Positions 17,609 to 25,931 of a stretch of 64,000 bases of DNA are shown here, piece after piece. The notes below the pieces were generated by a model, which was not told the origin of the DNA, made no database searches, and worked only from the letters and a program-made list of their open reading frames with translations. A program made the position numbers and the translations under genes. Numbering within the stretch: position 1 is the stretch's first letter; each line of letters opens with the position of its first letter. Source of the stretch: UBA4744 sp963718995 (GTDB lineage Bacteria > Actinomycetota > Acidimicrobiia > Spongiisociales > UBA4744). The DNA lies in NCBI GenBank assembly GCA_963718995.1, contig CAVRAP010000013.1:20239-84238 (forward strand). The letters are read 5' to 3'.

Positions 17609-19219
17609 CTAGGGTCCCGCAACCAACTTGACTTCGCTCGGAAGCAGGTTGCCGAGACCGGACGGAACCGGGTTGAGTGGGCATCCGCCGGTGACCTTCG
17701 CGTTGGGGGCGAACCTCACGCTGAAGGCCGACATCTGTGCCAGGTTGGTGGTTCGGTCGTCTCCCTCCTGCCAGCTGCCCCCGTTGTTGTTCTGGTGGCC
17801 CCACCAGAGAAGGCGGGTATCGCCGGCCGACAAGGTACCTCGCCGCGTTCCGTCCGGTGGTCCACCGGAGATGCCGGTGTCGTCTTCGACGATAGGGTCG
17901 AGCAGGTAGGCGACCTCGAAGCCGGTGATGGTGAAGAGCCGGGGGTTGGACGGCCCGGCGCCTTTAGGACCCCAGGTTCCCGCCGGAACGATGATCAGGC
18001 GCAGATCCCGGCAGTCATAGTCTGAGATCTCAAAGCGTGGCGGGTTGACATAGCTGATGTCGGGGGGAATGGGGTAGACGGGCTGATCGTCGATTTCGCC
18101 GTCGTAGCAGGTCGCGGGTGCGGCCGAGAACGGGGGATCGGAGGGATTGGGCGTCAGCGGGTCGATGTCGTCGTCAAAGAAGTAGTCGGCGGTTGCGGCG
18201 GCCGGGCTGCAGGTAGCCTCGAGGTCGTCGGAGGGATTCGACATGAGGTTGGTATTCCACACGATCCTTCCCGAAGGCGCTCCCGTCGGCCTGGCTACCG
18301 ACGTCCACACACCGCCGGGCATGCTGTGCGGATTCACCGGGTTCGGTGTACGGCCGTCTGAAAATGCCAACCGGCCCAGGTGGTCCGTGGCGGTCTTGCC
18401 GCCGATGAGGCCGTCGTAAACCGACCCGGCAATATTGCCCGATTTGGAAACAACTTGATTGCACGGCACGTCGTCTGCGACGGAGTCGCACCGAACCGCA
18501 GCCGGAATGCAGGGATCTCCGGCCCCCAGGCAGGTGATGGGCCGGTCGGCACCCAGCATCATGTTGAAGGTGAGCTCGTTGCTTCCGCCGCCTCCCAATC
18601 CGTCCACCCGGGGGACTTCGAGGTAGTTGCAGACGCCGCTTCCGGATGCGGTGGAGGGGTAGTCGTTGCACTGATTCTGGGAGAACTTGATAATTCCACC
18701 CGGGAACCCGGCGCTCACTCCGACCGGAAAGATCCCGGTTGAGACCGACGTGAAGGCTCCGCAGTAGGCCTCCTGCCGGATTCCGGTGCTGTCGGCTCCG
18801 AGGACTTTCCCGAACCTCGTCGGGGCCTCCTGGCGGAGACTGACTCTCATGATGCTTGCGCTCGGAACCCCGTTGTAGACGGCCGGTGTTTCAACCTCGA
18901 GGACGAAGTCGCCGGTTATCCAGGTCGAAACGTTTCCTATCCGAGTTGTTGGTGTTCCTGGAGTGATGGTATTGAGGCCCCGTTGGTTGGGGCGGGCGAA
19001 ATCTGCTGCTTTCTGGACCGCCATGGCCGGATCACCGGGCAACTCGGCAGCGCCGGCGAGGCAGGCTAGATCCACCGCTCGTTGCTGGCTGCGAGCCTGT
19101 TGGAAGAACTCAGACGTGTCAACGGCGAGGGCAGTTGCGCCGATGAGGAACAGCAGGACGACGGCCGTCCACACTGCGGCAATGCCGTGCTCGTCCCGGT
19201 GCATCCGGCGGGACCTCAC
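17609..19219 (-). CDS. TadG-like pilus-associated protein with large ectodomain (third TadG)
   Basis: GTG at 19219 overlaps the stop of the preceding TadE gene (GTGA). The 536-residue product starts with a short basic segment, then GIAAVWTAVVLLFLIGATALAVDTSEFF, the N-terminal TadG-type prepilin-like helix. The rest is a Cys-rich secreted domain of about 480 residues with FPVGVSAGFPGGIIKFSQNQ and NPRLFTITGFEVAYLLDPIV. It lacks the YDPGE and VIGNPV segments of the other two TadG paralogues, so its ectodomain is a different type. It is probably anchored in the membrane facing outward and acts in Tad pilus assembly or adhesion. Confidence 0.75.
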   Translation of the reverse strand: MRSRRMHRDEHGIAAVWTAVVLLFLIGATALAVDTSEFFQQARSQQRAVDLACLAGAAELPGDPAMAVQKAADFARPNQRGLNTITPGTPTTRIGNVSTWITGDFVLEVETPAVYNGVPSASIMRVSLRQEAPTRFGKVLGADSTGIRQEAYCGAFTSVSTGIFPVGVSAGFPGGIIKFSQNQCNDYPSTASGSGVCNYLEVPRVDGLGGGGSNELTFNMMLGADRPITCLGAGDPCIPAAVRCDSVADDVPCNQVVSKSGNIAGSVYDGLIGGKTATDHLGRLAFSDGRTPNPVNPHSMPGGVWTSVARPTGAPSGRIVWNTNLMSNPSDDLEATCSPAAATADYFFDDDIDPLTPNPSDPPFSAAPATCYDGEIDDQPVYPIPPDISYVNPPRFEISDYDCRDLRLIIVPAGTWGPKGAGPSNPRLFTITGFEVAYLLDPIVEDDTGISGGPPDGTRRGTLSAGDTRLLWWGHQNNNGGSWQEGDDRTTNLAQMSAFSVRFAPNAKVTGGCPLNPVPSGLGNLLPSEVKLVAGP

Positions 19220-19722
19220 GGTTCCAACCTCGAAACCGCCTGTGCGGTGAGGTCGACCTCGAACGAGAAAAGAATGAAGTCGAGTCGAAAGTCCTGGACC
19301 ACCAGCCGGACCTGAGCCCGATCGTCGGTGGTTGGGTCCTGACCCGGACTGCCTCCCAGCGGGATGCAAATTGCCGCAGGAGCATCAACGACGGTGATGC
19401 CCGAGCCGGCGGTAGCGCTTTCCGTGACCGATCCACCCTCGATGATCGAGGAGCAACCCGATACGTCACTCCAGCGGATTCCGGCCGCCAGCACCTCCCC
19501 TCGACCGATGGGGTCGAGAACCGCCAGCGAATCGGGGGTCGTTGCGGCATAGCGGGCAGCTTCCCGGGCGGCGTGATCGAGGACGTTGTGGACGTTCCAG
19601 GCACGGGCCGTTGTCCAAATACCGAAGGTGAGCATCAACAACATGGGAAGCACGAGCGCGGCTTCCACCAGTGCTGCACCGCGTTCCTCGCGCAGCGACC
19701 GATTCAACAATCGTGCTCGCAT
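19216..19722 (-). CDS. TadE-like pseudopilin (fifth TadE)
   Basis: The 168-residue product starts at ATG 19722, with GGGAGG upstream. RGAALVEAALVLPMLLMLTF is the TadE-type processing site and hydrophobic helix, with the conserved Glu at mature position about 5. It ends in SRLEP, a C-terminal motif shared by the other TadE proteins here. TadE proteins are minor pseudopilins processed by a TadV/prepilin-type peptidase and required for Flp/Tad pili. It is coupled to the downstream TadG gene. Confidence 0.83.
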   Translation of the reverse strand: MRARLLNRSLREERGAALVEAALVLPMLLMLTFGIWTTARAWNVHNVLDHAAREAARYAATTPDSLAVLDPIGRGEVLAAGIRWSDVSGCSSIIEGGSVTESATAGSGITVVDAPAAICIPLGGSPGQDPTTDDRAQVRLVVQDFRLDFILFSFEVDLTAQAVSRLEP

Positions 19723-20057
19723 CACCGTTGCCTCCCATTGTGTGGGGTGATCCCGCGATCCGGTTCGCGAGGATCGTCCCGCCCACGCGGCCATGATAAC
19801 GCACAGAGTGGTCGGTATAAAGACAAACTTTCACTTTCCGTGGTGCCAAAACAACCTAGGTAGGTATCGGCAGATGCAGGGGTAGAAGTGAGCGGTATTG
19901 GACGTTTTCAGGAAAGGTGCTCCCGAGTTCGGAAAACGGCTTCATGAGTGTGAGTGTGGCCTATCAGCGGACCCGGGAAGAATCTTGATGGGTGGATTCG
20001 CCAACCAGCGGGACGGATTCGGCTCCCGGTTGACAGGATCGGATCTCGGAGGGTTCT
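19723..20057. other. 335-base gap inside the Tad gene block
   Basis: This is the largest internal gap in the cluster. I see no convincing gene on either strand and no Flp-type prepilin (a roughly 60-residue ORF with GxxxxEY). The region is AT-richer around 19805-19855, so a promoter for the TadE-TadG pair at 19.7-17.6 kb may lie here, but I could not identify clean hexamers. Confidence 0.5.
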
Positions 20058-21587
20058 CTACTTCAGCAGATGGACCGGGTTGCCGACGATGTACGCCTTC
20101 CAGGTGGTGGTGTCGTTCACTGTGTTGGAGTAGTTGTAGTTCAGCTTCCACCAACAGTTGGAACCGCACGCGTAGCTACTGAGCTTCATCTCGAGCTTGA
20201 TCCAGTCACCGTTGTAGTCGTTGACGCCGCCGTTGTTGTTGGCGAAAAACCTGCAGGGGGTGAGGGTGGTTGGACTCGACCAGGCCGCCGCTTCGCTGGT
20301 GCGAACGCTCATGCGGCAGCTCGAGTAGTCCGTCCAGCCTGCGCCGTTTGGACCCTTGATCTCAACCCAACCACCCGGGTTGGCTTCACCCGGGTCGTAC
20401 AGCTCCACGACGAAATCCTTGCCGGAATAGATGTCGCTGACCTCAGCGAGATAGAAGTTGCTGGTCGTGCCCGTAGCGTTGTTGTAGAGCGACATGTCGC
20501 CCAGGCCATACAATCGGGCGCCACCCGTAGCCCGCACCGAGTACCGGTTGAGGCCCGACCATCCGGCGTTGGCGGATGGGTTCGGCAAGGTGAGTGGATC
20601 GATCGCCTCGATCTGCAGGACATAGAGGCCGTCCGACGGCGGGGTGATAGGACACCACGAATCCCACGTGTATGCCGCGCTCTCGAGCACCTGGGCTTCC
20701 GGGGGCCAGAGCTTGTCGCACAATGTTACGTTTCCGTTGAGGTTCAAAGGTGACGGATCGGGTGCGTACAACCTGGTGCGCACGGTCTGGCCGCAGGCGG
20801 CGTTGCTGTCGCCCCAGGCCTCGCAGCCGCGATCCCCGGTGCGCCAGTTGTCGTTGGTGGTGACGCCGCCGGAGATGTTGTGGTGGACGATATCGAGGAA
20901 CTGGACCGAGAACGAGTTGCCCGCAGTTCCTTCGATCCCGTAGAGGTATCCACCGCCCCGGGTCGAAGTGGCCGGGTTACGCCAGGAGATGTTTTGGGCG
21001 CAACCCGCGTTCCCGCTCCCGGTACCGTCTTCGCAGAAGGACGAATAGGCGTCGCCCATGCGCGTGTCGGTGTACTTGCCGTGGATGTTGGCCCAGAAGT
21101 TCGGTTGCCCGGTGCATCCGGGCTCATTGGGGTCGCAGCTGTTTCCAAACTGCGATTGGGGACTGCCCAGCGGGAGGGGAGGGACGTATTCGGCAACGGC
21201 GCTTCGCGTGATCGTTTGGTTCTGGCGTCCCAGCACCTTGAGCAGGAACGTGTCGACCGTGTCGCTGATCGTCACTTCGAGCTGGTTGGGTTCGCTCCAC
21301 GTGAGCCCGTCGGCAACGGTGATGGCGGCGCCGTCGATACCATCGACGTAGCCGTTGGTGGCCGCCACCTGGATGGCAGTTGGCTCGGCCTTGCTGGCGT
21401 AGGCCTGGGGCATGTGGATCACGCCGGCCAGCGCGGCCGACTCGGCGGCTCGCTGGATCCGCGTCGAGTTCAAGTAGAACCAGCCGAGGTCAACAGCAAA
21501 AGAGGCCAACCCGAGGAGCAGGACGAGGACCAGCGCCACGAACGGCAGGATGGCGCCCTCTTCGTTTCGTGAAGCGAGTTTCCTCAT
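20058..21587 (-). CDS. TadG-like pilus-associated protein (second TadG)
   Basis: The 509-residue product starts with GAILPFVALVLVLLLGLASF, then DLGWFYLNSTRIQRAAESAA, the TadG signature. The Cys-rich ectodomain (PNFWANIHGKYTDTRMGDAY, VVELYDPGEANPGG, and YIVGNPVHLL at the end) is clearly homologous to that of the TadG gene at 23.5-25.0 kb, so the two are paralogues. It is predicted to be membrane-anchored and extracellular. It lies 18 bases after a TadE gene. Confidence 0.8.
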   Translation of the reverse strand: MRKLASRNEEGAILPFVALVLVLLLGLASFAVDLGWFYLNSTRIQRAAESAALAGVIHMPQAYASKAEPTAIQVAATNGYVDGIDGAAITVADGLTWSEPNQLEVTISDTVDTFLLKVLGRQNQTITRSAVAEYVPPLPLGSPQSQFGNSCDPNEPGCTGQPNFWANIHGKYTDTRMGDAYSSFCEDGTGSGNAGCAQNISWRNPATSTRGGGYLYGIEGTAGNSFSVQFLDIVHHNISGGVTTNDNWRTGDRGCEAWGDSNAACGQTVRTRLYAPDPSPLNLNGNVTLCDKLWPPEAQVLESAAYTWDSWCPITPPSDGLYVLQIEAIDPLTLPNPSANAGWSGLNRYSVRATGGARLYGLGDMSLYNNATGTTSNFYLAEVSDIYSGKDFVVELYDPGEANPGGWVEIKGPNGAGWTDYSSCRMSVRTSEAAAWSSPTTLTPCRFFANNNGGVNDYNGDWIKLEMKLSSYACGSNCWWKLNYNYSNTVNDTTTWKAYIVGNPVHLLK

Positions 21588-21605
21588 GACATTGCGCTCC
21601 TCACG

Positions 21606-22208
21606 TCAGTCCACATCCGGCTCGAGCTGAAACACCGCATCCTCAGAGAAGGGTCCGGTGGGAAACGACAAGAACCCGGTGATGTATTGGTGTGTGAAGA
21701 CGACTCGAACGCCGAGACGGTCCGGGCACTCTGCGGGCACCGCCGGACAATTGAGACCGACGGTCACTCTGCGGCCAGTCGAACCCCAGGAACCGATCAG
21801 CTTGTTCCCGGCCGCGTCGTAGATGTTGGTGTTGTTCGTCGAACCTGAGCACGTGAAGTAGTTGAGCGAACTGTCGACGACGCAAGGGTCAACGGGGTCG
21901 CCGTTAGCTTGGGCTGCGAAAACCCAGATCGCTTCGATCGTTGAGTTGTCGAGGTCGGCGGTGGCTTCAGCGATCGCCCCAAGAATGAGGGTGTCGGCAT
22001 CGAAAGCGTCGCCGACCGCGCTCCCTACCCGGGCCCCTTCTCGAGCGGCACTCGAAACATTGAGGAAGTCGAGAAACACGAAACCGAATTCCGCGGCTCC
22101 GAACGCGAGCAAGATAAGCACGGGGACGACCAGGGCCGCTTCGATCAGGCTGGCGCCGCGCTCTGAATCCGCCCGTCGTCGAAGGCTGAACCAGCGTCGC
22201 TTCTTCAT
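21606..22208 (-). CDS. TadE-like pseudopilin (fourth TadE)
   Basis: ATG at 22208 forms an ATGA overlap with the upstream TadE gene. The 200-residue protein has a basic N-terminus (MKKRRWFSLRRRADSE), then RGASLIEAALVVPVLILLAF, the TadE processing site and helix. It ends in FQLEPDVD. The segment VVFTHQYITGFLSF matches the H-W/Y-x-TGF motif in two of the neighbouring TadE proteins. It is probably a minor pseudopilin. Confidence 0.83.
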   Translation of the reverse strand: MKKRRWFSLRRRADSERGASLIEAALVVPVLILLAFGAAEFGFVFLDFLNVSSAAREGARVGSAVGDAFDADTLILGAIAEATADLDNSTIEAIWVFAAQANGDPVDPCVVDSSLNYFTCSGSTNNTNIYDAAGNKLIGSWGSTGRRVTVGLNCPAVPAECPDRLGVRVVFTHQYITGFLSFPTGPFSEDAVFQLEPDVD

Positions 22209-22756
22209 GAGAAAACCCTCGGCTCGAGACGCATGATGGTGTCGGATGTCCAGATGGACGTGCTGGCGAAAAGGCCGGTGAACCACTGGTGGGTCAGCGT
22301 GATCGAGACCTTGATCCGGCCGGGCGAGGGTGCGGTAACGTCCCGGTTTTCCGGCAGGTAGTTGGGTGGCGCGTAAGGCCAGTCGTAGAGGTTCGGGCCA
22401 GCGTAGGGATCAGGGCACGGAACCCAGGCGCAGGTCGGATCGCCGGTGTAGGTATAGGTCGTCGATGGCCCACCGTCAGGGTCGGAAACCACCACGTTGT
22501 TGATTGCCGTCAGGTCACCCCCGGTGACCGCCTGTTCGATGGCGTTGAGGACCTGGATATCGGCGGCGATGTCGTTGGCCGCAGTCGCGCCTGCCCGGGC
22601 GCCCTCGCGGCTGGCGTGGCTGATCGTCAGCCAATCTTTGAAAGCCAGGCTGAATTCGGCAATACCCATCACCAGCATGATGATCAGCGGAAAGACCACG
22701 GCGAACTCGATGATCGTTGCGCCCCGCTCATTACGTTGTCCCAACCTGCTTGTCAT
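22205..22756 (-). CDS. TadE-like pseudopilin (third TadE)
   Basis: The 183-residue protein starts at ATG 22756 (AAGGGAG upstream). RGATIIEFAVVFPLIIMLVM is the processing site and helix. Conserved features are SREGARAGA, THQWFTGLF and the terminal MRLEPRVFS. It is translationally coupled to the next TadE gene. A 151-base gap separates it from the upstream TadE, so transcription may restart there. Confidence 0.83.
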   Translation of the reverse strand: MTSRLGQRNERGATIIEFAVVFPLIIMLVMGIAEFSLAFKDWLTISHASREGARAGATAANDIAADIQVLNAIEQAVTGGDLTAINNVVVSDPDGGPSTTYTYTGDPTCAWVPCPDPYAGPNLYDWPYAPPNYLPENRDVTAPSPGRIKVSITLTHQWFTGLFASTSIWTSDTIMRLEPRVFS

Positions 22757-22907
22757 CAACCGGCTCCCTTGCGCGACGCGCACCACCCGAACTACAAGAC
22801 AGCATCGGCAGAACCGTTGATTTCCTTAGCGGAAATCTGATTATTGGACGGAGAAACAGGAGCCGAGGAGAAGCAGGTTTGAGGGGCCGAAGGTCAATGG
22901 AGGGAAG

Positions 22908-23474
22908 CTATGGACTCGGATCCGGTTCGACGTGCATGACGGTGTCGGCCGCCCAGCAGGTCCCCGACGTGCCCCTATCGCAAACTGATCCGGAAAACCA
23001 TGCGAATCCGGTAATCCAATCATGATCAAAAATAACTCGCACACCCAACCAGTCGCGAGTTGTACCGTCGTTGTCGCGGCTCGGTTCGAGCCAGGTTTGT
23101 TCGATCGCAAACCAGGTGAGGCATCTGAGCAGCGCGGGGTCGTCGGACGCGGCGACGAAGGGACGGTACCGGTTCCTGTTGGCACCAACGTTGCCTGCAG
23201 TGTCGGATTTGTACACCCAGATTTCAAGGACGGCGCCGTTGATGTCCCGCACGGCTCCGGCCGCGCCCTCGAGGATCACACAATCCGCGTTCGCCGTGTC
23301 GCCGGCCGCTGCTCCGACCCGGGCCCCTTCACGGGAACCGGCGGTCACGCTGAGCCAGTCCTTCAGACCGAAGCCCCACTCGGCGGCCCCCATGGCGATG
23401 AGCACGAGCAGGCCGATGATCAAAGATGTCTCGACCGCTGCTGCTCCACTGTCCCGGCGAAAGTAGCGGCTCAT
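22908..23474 (-). CDS. TadE-like pseudopilin (second TadE)
   Basis: ATG overlaps the upstream TadG stop (ATGA). The 188-residue protein has SGAAAVETSLIIGLLVLIAM as its TadE site and helix, then AGSREGARVGAAAG, FDHDWITGFAWF and the C-terminal HVEPDPSP. These features are shared with the sister TadE proteins. The long in-frame extension to 23672 is antisense-coding overlap within the TadG gene and is not used. Confidence 0.82.
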   Translation of the reverse strand: MSRYFRRDSGAAAVETSLIIGLLVLIAMGAAEWGFGLKDWLSVTAGSREGARVGAAAGDTANADCVILEGAAGAVRDINGAVLEIWVYKSDTAGNVGANRNRYRPFVAASDDPALLRCLTWFAIEQTWLEPSRDNDGTTRDWLGVRVIFDHDWITGFAWFSGSVCDRGTSGTCWAADTVMHVEPDPSP

Positions 23475-24985
23475 GGATTGGGAACCAATCGAACCGGGTT
23501 GCCGATCACCCGCGCCTGCCAGGTGGTCCGGTCGTGCGACGTATTCAGATCGAGGTTCATCTTCCAGTAACAATCGGCGCCGCACGTATAGGTAGTGGGT
23601 ATCTGGATCGAGGCTGTGATCCACTGTTTGTTGAACTGGGCAGTACCGCTGACTGTGGTCTGAATTCGACACTGTCCGGTCACCGGGGAGGTCGTGTTCC
23701 CATCCATGTCTTCGGAAAACCAGGTGCAGGTGGGGATTGTTCCATCCGGCAACAGCACCGACATAAAGGCGTTTCCGCCTCCCTCACCCGGGTCGTAGAA
23801 CTTGAGTTCGAGTCTCTTGCCGGCATGGACCGGGTCGATTTCCGCAAGGTAGACAGTGGCGTTGCCGGAGGGAGCATTGGTGAAGATCGACATATCATTG
23901 ATGGCGTAAAACCGCTGTTGGTTGATCGTGATCGGAGCCGCCGTCACGTTCAACGAGTAGCTGTTGCTACCGCCGAGGTTGGCGCCCGTGCTCCAGACCC
24001 TGAGTACGTAGATACCGGCGGTCGGCGAATTGATGGTGCAGAGGTTTCGCCACTGGTTGCGATACGTGGAGGACGACGAGCCCGAGTTGACAGTGAGGCC
24101 GCATCCACCGATGGGGGGGTTGTCGGTCGGATCGAGCGGTGTGGTATCCACCATGTACAGCTGGTAGTGCATGTTGGTGCCGCCGTTGCTCGACTTGGCG
24201 AGGCTCTCCTCGTCGCCCGTTTCCCCGAAACTGACCCGGTCGTAGAAGCCGGCGTCGTAGATCTGCACCGTGAACGTGGTTTTGTCGGAAGGGATATCCA
24301 CGGCGTAGTAGTAGCCGGACGGGCGGAAGGTCGGGTTGTTCGGGTCGGCGTTGGCGTCCCACGGCGCTCCAGAGCCGTCGTTGGTGCTGTCGTTGCAGTT
24401 GCCGCCTGCCGACCAGTCACAGCGCGTGGCGTAGGGGTCGCCGTGCTCCTTGGCCGTCGCCTGGCCCTGAATCGCAGCCCAGAAGTTCTGGGCGTAAGGC
24501 CCGCATCCACTAGCCGGGATAGCCGCCGCGTAGCCGATGCCGAAGCAGTTGCTCGGACTTCCCATTGGTACCGGTTTGACGTACTGGGCGGTCGAACGGC
24601 GCGTGATATCGAACGAATTGAAGCCCAGCACCTTGAGGAAGTAGGTCGGAACATTGGTGGTGAGGGTCGCGGTGACCTCGTTGTCGCTGCCTGGGACCAA
24701 CAGGGCCGAGACGGTGTTGGCGCCACCGACCGGGAATCCGTTGGCGTTGGCAGCATCCTCGGCGTCGTTCTGGGCCAAAGCCATGAAACCCGGTGCATTG
24801 ACGACGGCCGCCAACGCCGACGCGTCGGCGGCATTCTGCAGCCGCGAGGCGTTGAGATACAGCCACGCCAGGTCGACGGAAAGGGCCGAGAAGGCCAGCA
24901 ACATCACCAGGGAACCGGCTACCCAGACAAGGGCAGCTCCCCGTTCCTCTTTGAGTGCCAATCGGTGGCGCATACGCTTGATCAC
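23471..24985 (-). CDS. TadG-like pilus-associated protein (first TadG)
   Basis: GTG at 24985 overlaps the TadE stop (GTGA) with GGAGG just upstream. The 504-residue product has RGAALVWVAGSLVMLLAFSA, then DLAWLYLNASRLQNAADASA. The ectodomain (QNFWAAIQGQATAKEHGDPY, LKFYDPGEGGG, VIGNPVRLVPNP) is homologous to the protein at 20.1-21.6 kb. Several Cys pairs suggest disulfides in an extracytoplasmic domain. The frame continues to 25339 but overlaps the upstream TadE gene, so the coupled start is preferred. Confidence 0.8.
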   Translation of the reverse strand: MIKRMRHRLALKEERGAALVWVAGSLVMLLAFSALSVDLAWLYLNASRLQNAADASALAAVVNAPGFMALAQNDAEDAANANGFPVGGANTVSALLVPGSDNEVTATLTTNVPTYFLKVLGFNSFDITRRSTAQYVKPVPMGSPSNCFGIGYAAAIPASGCGPYAQNFWAAIQGQATAKEHGDPYATRCDWSAGGNCNDSTNDGSGAPWDANADPNNPTFRPSGYYYAVDIPSDKTTFTVQIYDAGFYDRVSFGETGDEESLAKSSNGGTNMHYQLYMVDTTPLDPTDNPPIGGCGLTVNSGSSSSTYRNQWRNLCTINSPTAGIYVLRVWSTGANLGGSNSYSLNVTAAPITINQQRFYAINDMSIFTNAPSGNATVYLAEIDPVHAGKRLELKFYDPGEGGGNAFMSVLLPDGTIPTCTWFSEDMDGNTTSPVTGQCRIQTTVSGTAQFNKQWITASIQIPTTYTCGADCYWKMNLDLNTSHDRTTWQARVIGNPVRLVPNP

Positions 24986-25536
24986 TCGAATACCTCCGGT
25001 TCCATTCGAAGAATGGAGCTTTGATCGATGGTATAGCCACCGATGAAGGGCGGGAAGTTGCTGATCCAGGTGCGCGGCATTCGTATGCGAACCCCGATGA
25101 TGTCGAGGGGGGCGGAAGGGCCTGCGACTGTTTTGCGTATGGCAGACGGCCACGGCGTCGTTACGGTCCAGTTGGCAGGCCCGCAGTCGAGCGGGTCGGG
25201 ACCGCCCGTGTACTGCCAGGTGTTGGTTTCTCCGATGATTTGGTTGCCGTTGGCGTCGGCATGAAAGATCTCGATGCGCTGGACCCGATCGAGAAACCCG
25301 CTGGGGAGAATACCCACAACATTGGTGATGGTTTGACAATCCGCATCGAGAGCTCTTCCGGTGAACGACGCAGTGCGAACACCCTCGAGGCTGGCTCGTT
25401 CGACGGTCAAATAGTCGTAGAAGGCGACTCCCACCTCCATGATTCCGATCATGAGCAAGAGCAGCAGGGGCATGACGATCGCGAATTCGACAATCGTCGC
25501 GCCGGCTTCCTGGCTCTTCACGAGTCGTCGTCGCAT
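24982..25536 (-). CDS. TadE-like pseudopilin (first TadE; first gene of the Tad block)
   Basis: The 184-residue protein starts at ATG 25536 with a weak AGGA site. AGATIVEFAIVMPLLLLLMI is the TadE site and helix, and the C-terminus is RMEPEVFE. It shares overall design with the other TadE genes but replaces the THQWFTG motif with RTWISNFPPF. As the first gene of the block it lies downstream of a 395-base region that probably holds the operon promoter. Confidence 0.82.
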   Translation of the reverse strand: MRRRLVKSQEAGATIVEFAIVMPLLLLLMIGIMEVGVAFYDYLTVERASLEGVRTASFTGRALDADCQTITNVVGILPSGFLDRVQRIEIFHADANGNQIIGETNTWQYTGGPDPLDCGPANWTVTTPWPSAIRKTVAGPSAPLDIIGVRIRMPRTWISNFPPFIGGYTIDQSSILRMEPEVFE

Positions 25537-25931
25537 ATCATGCCGATCCTGTATTGAGTGGGGCGCCAAAGCCGCTGGTCCAACAAATGGTGACCCTCAC
25601 TTTAAGTGATAATGATACCACTCTTGGGTCCATTGTTGCATGGCCAAATTGATTAGTCATCGCGGTAAGCCCGGGCCGCGTGCCGAGAATGGTTGGGTTT
25701 ACCGAATAGCGCATACGCATGGTTCATAATCCGACACAGGCTAAGTGCCCGAAGTTCCCCTTCAGTTGCCCAAGCCGCCCGTGTGCCGGTTGGAGAGGTG
25801 CCTCCTCCTTCCAACTCAATGTGTAGCGCTCTTACCCCAGGAGGGAAACTACTACCTGAGCCGGGCCGTCGCAATAGGCCATTGGTACCTAATCCGGCCC
25901 TTCTGACATCCGCCCGAACAACCGAGGTAGT
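25537..25931 (-). promoter_or_regulatory. 395-base leader/promoter region upstream of the Tad block
   Basis: This sits between the end of sdhB and the first TadE gene, both on the minus strand. It contains no convincing ORF and is less GC-rich than its surroundings near 25590-25640. An imperfect hairpin (GTTGGAGAGG with CCTC and TCCAAC, about 25790-25820) and a small GAAG/CTTC stem near 25750-25765 are visible. I looked for a cyclic-di-GMP riboswitch pattern and did not find a convincing one. It most likely carries the promoter and an untranslated leader. Confidence 0.4.

Noticed and set aside
19898..20182. 94-residue plus-strand frame in and beside the 20-kb gap
   Set aside because: It overlaps the antisense end of the second TadG gene and has no domain or ribosome-binding support.
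23426..25024. 532-residue plus-strand frame across the first TadG gene
   Set aside because: It is an antisense shadow of TadG/TadE with a low-complexity Arg/Val/Gly composition and no domain features.
25653..25874. 73-residue ORF in the Tad leader
   Set aside because: It has no prepilin-like segment, no ribosome-binding site and no recognisable domain; it is not called as a gene.
25537..25931. Cyclic-di-GMP riboswitch in the Tad leader
   Set aside because: Stretches of GC-rich stem were seen, but the conserved core and the tetraloop-receptor pattern could not be found; only a generic leader is annotated.
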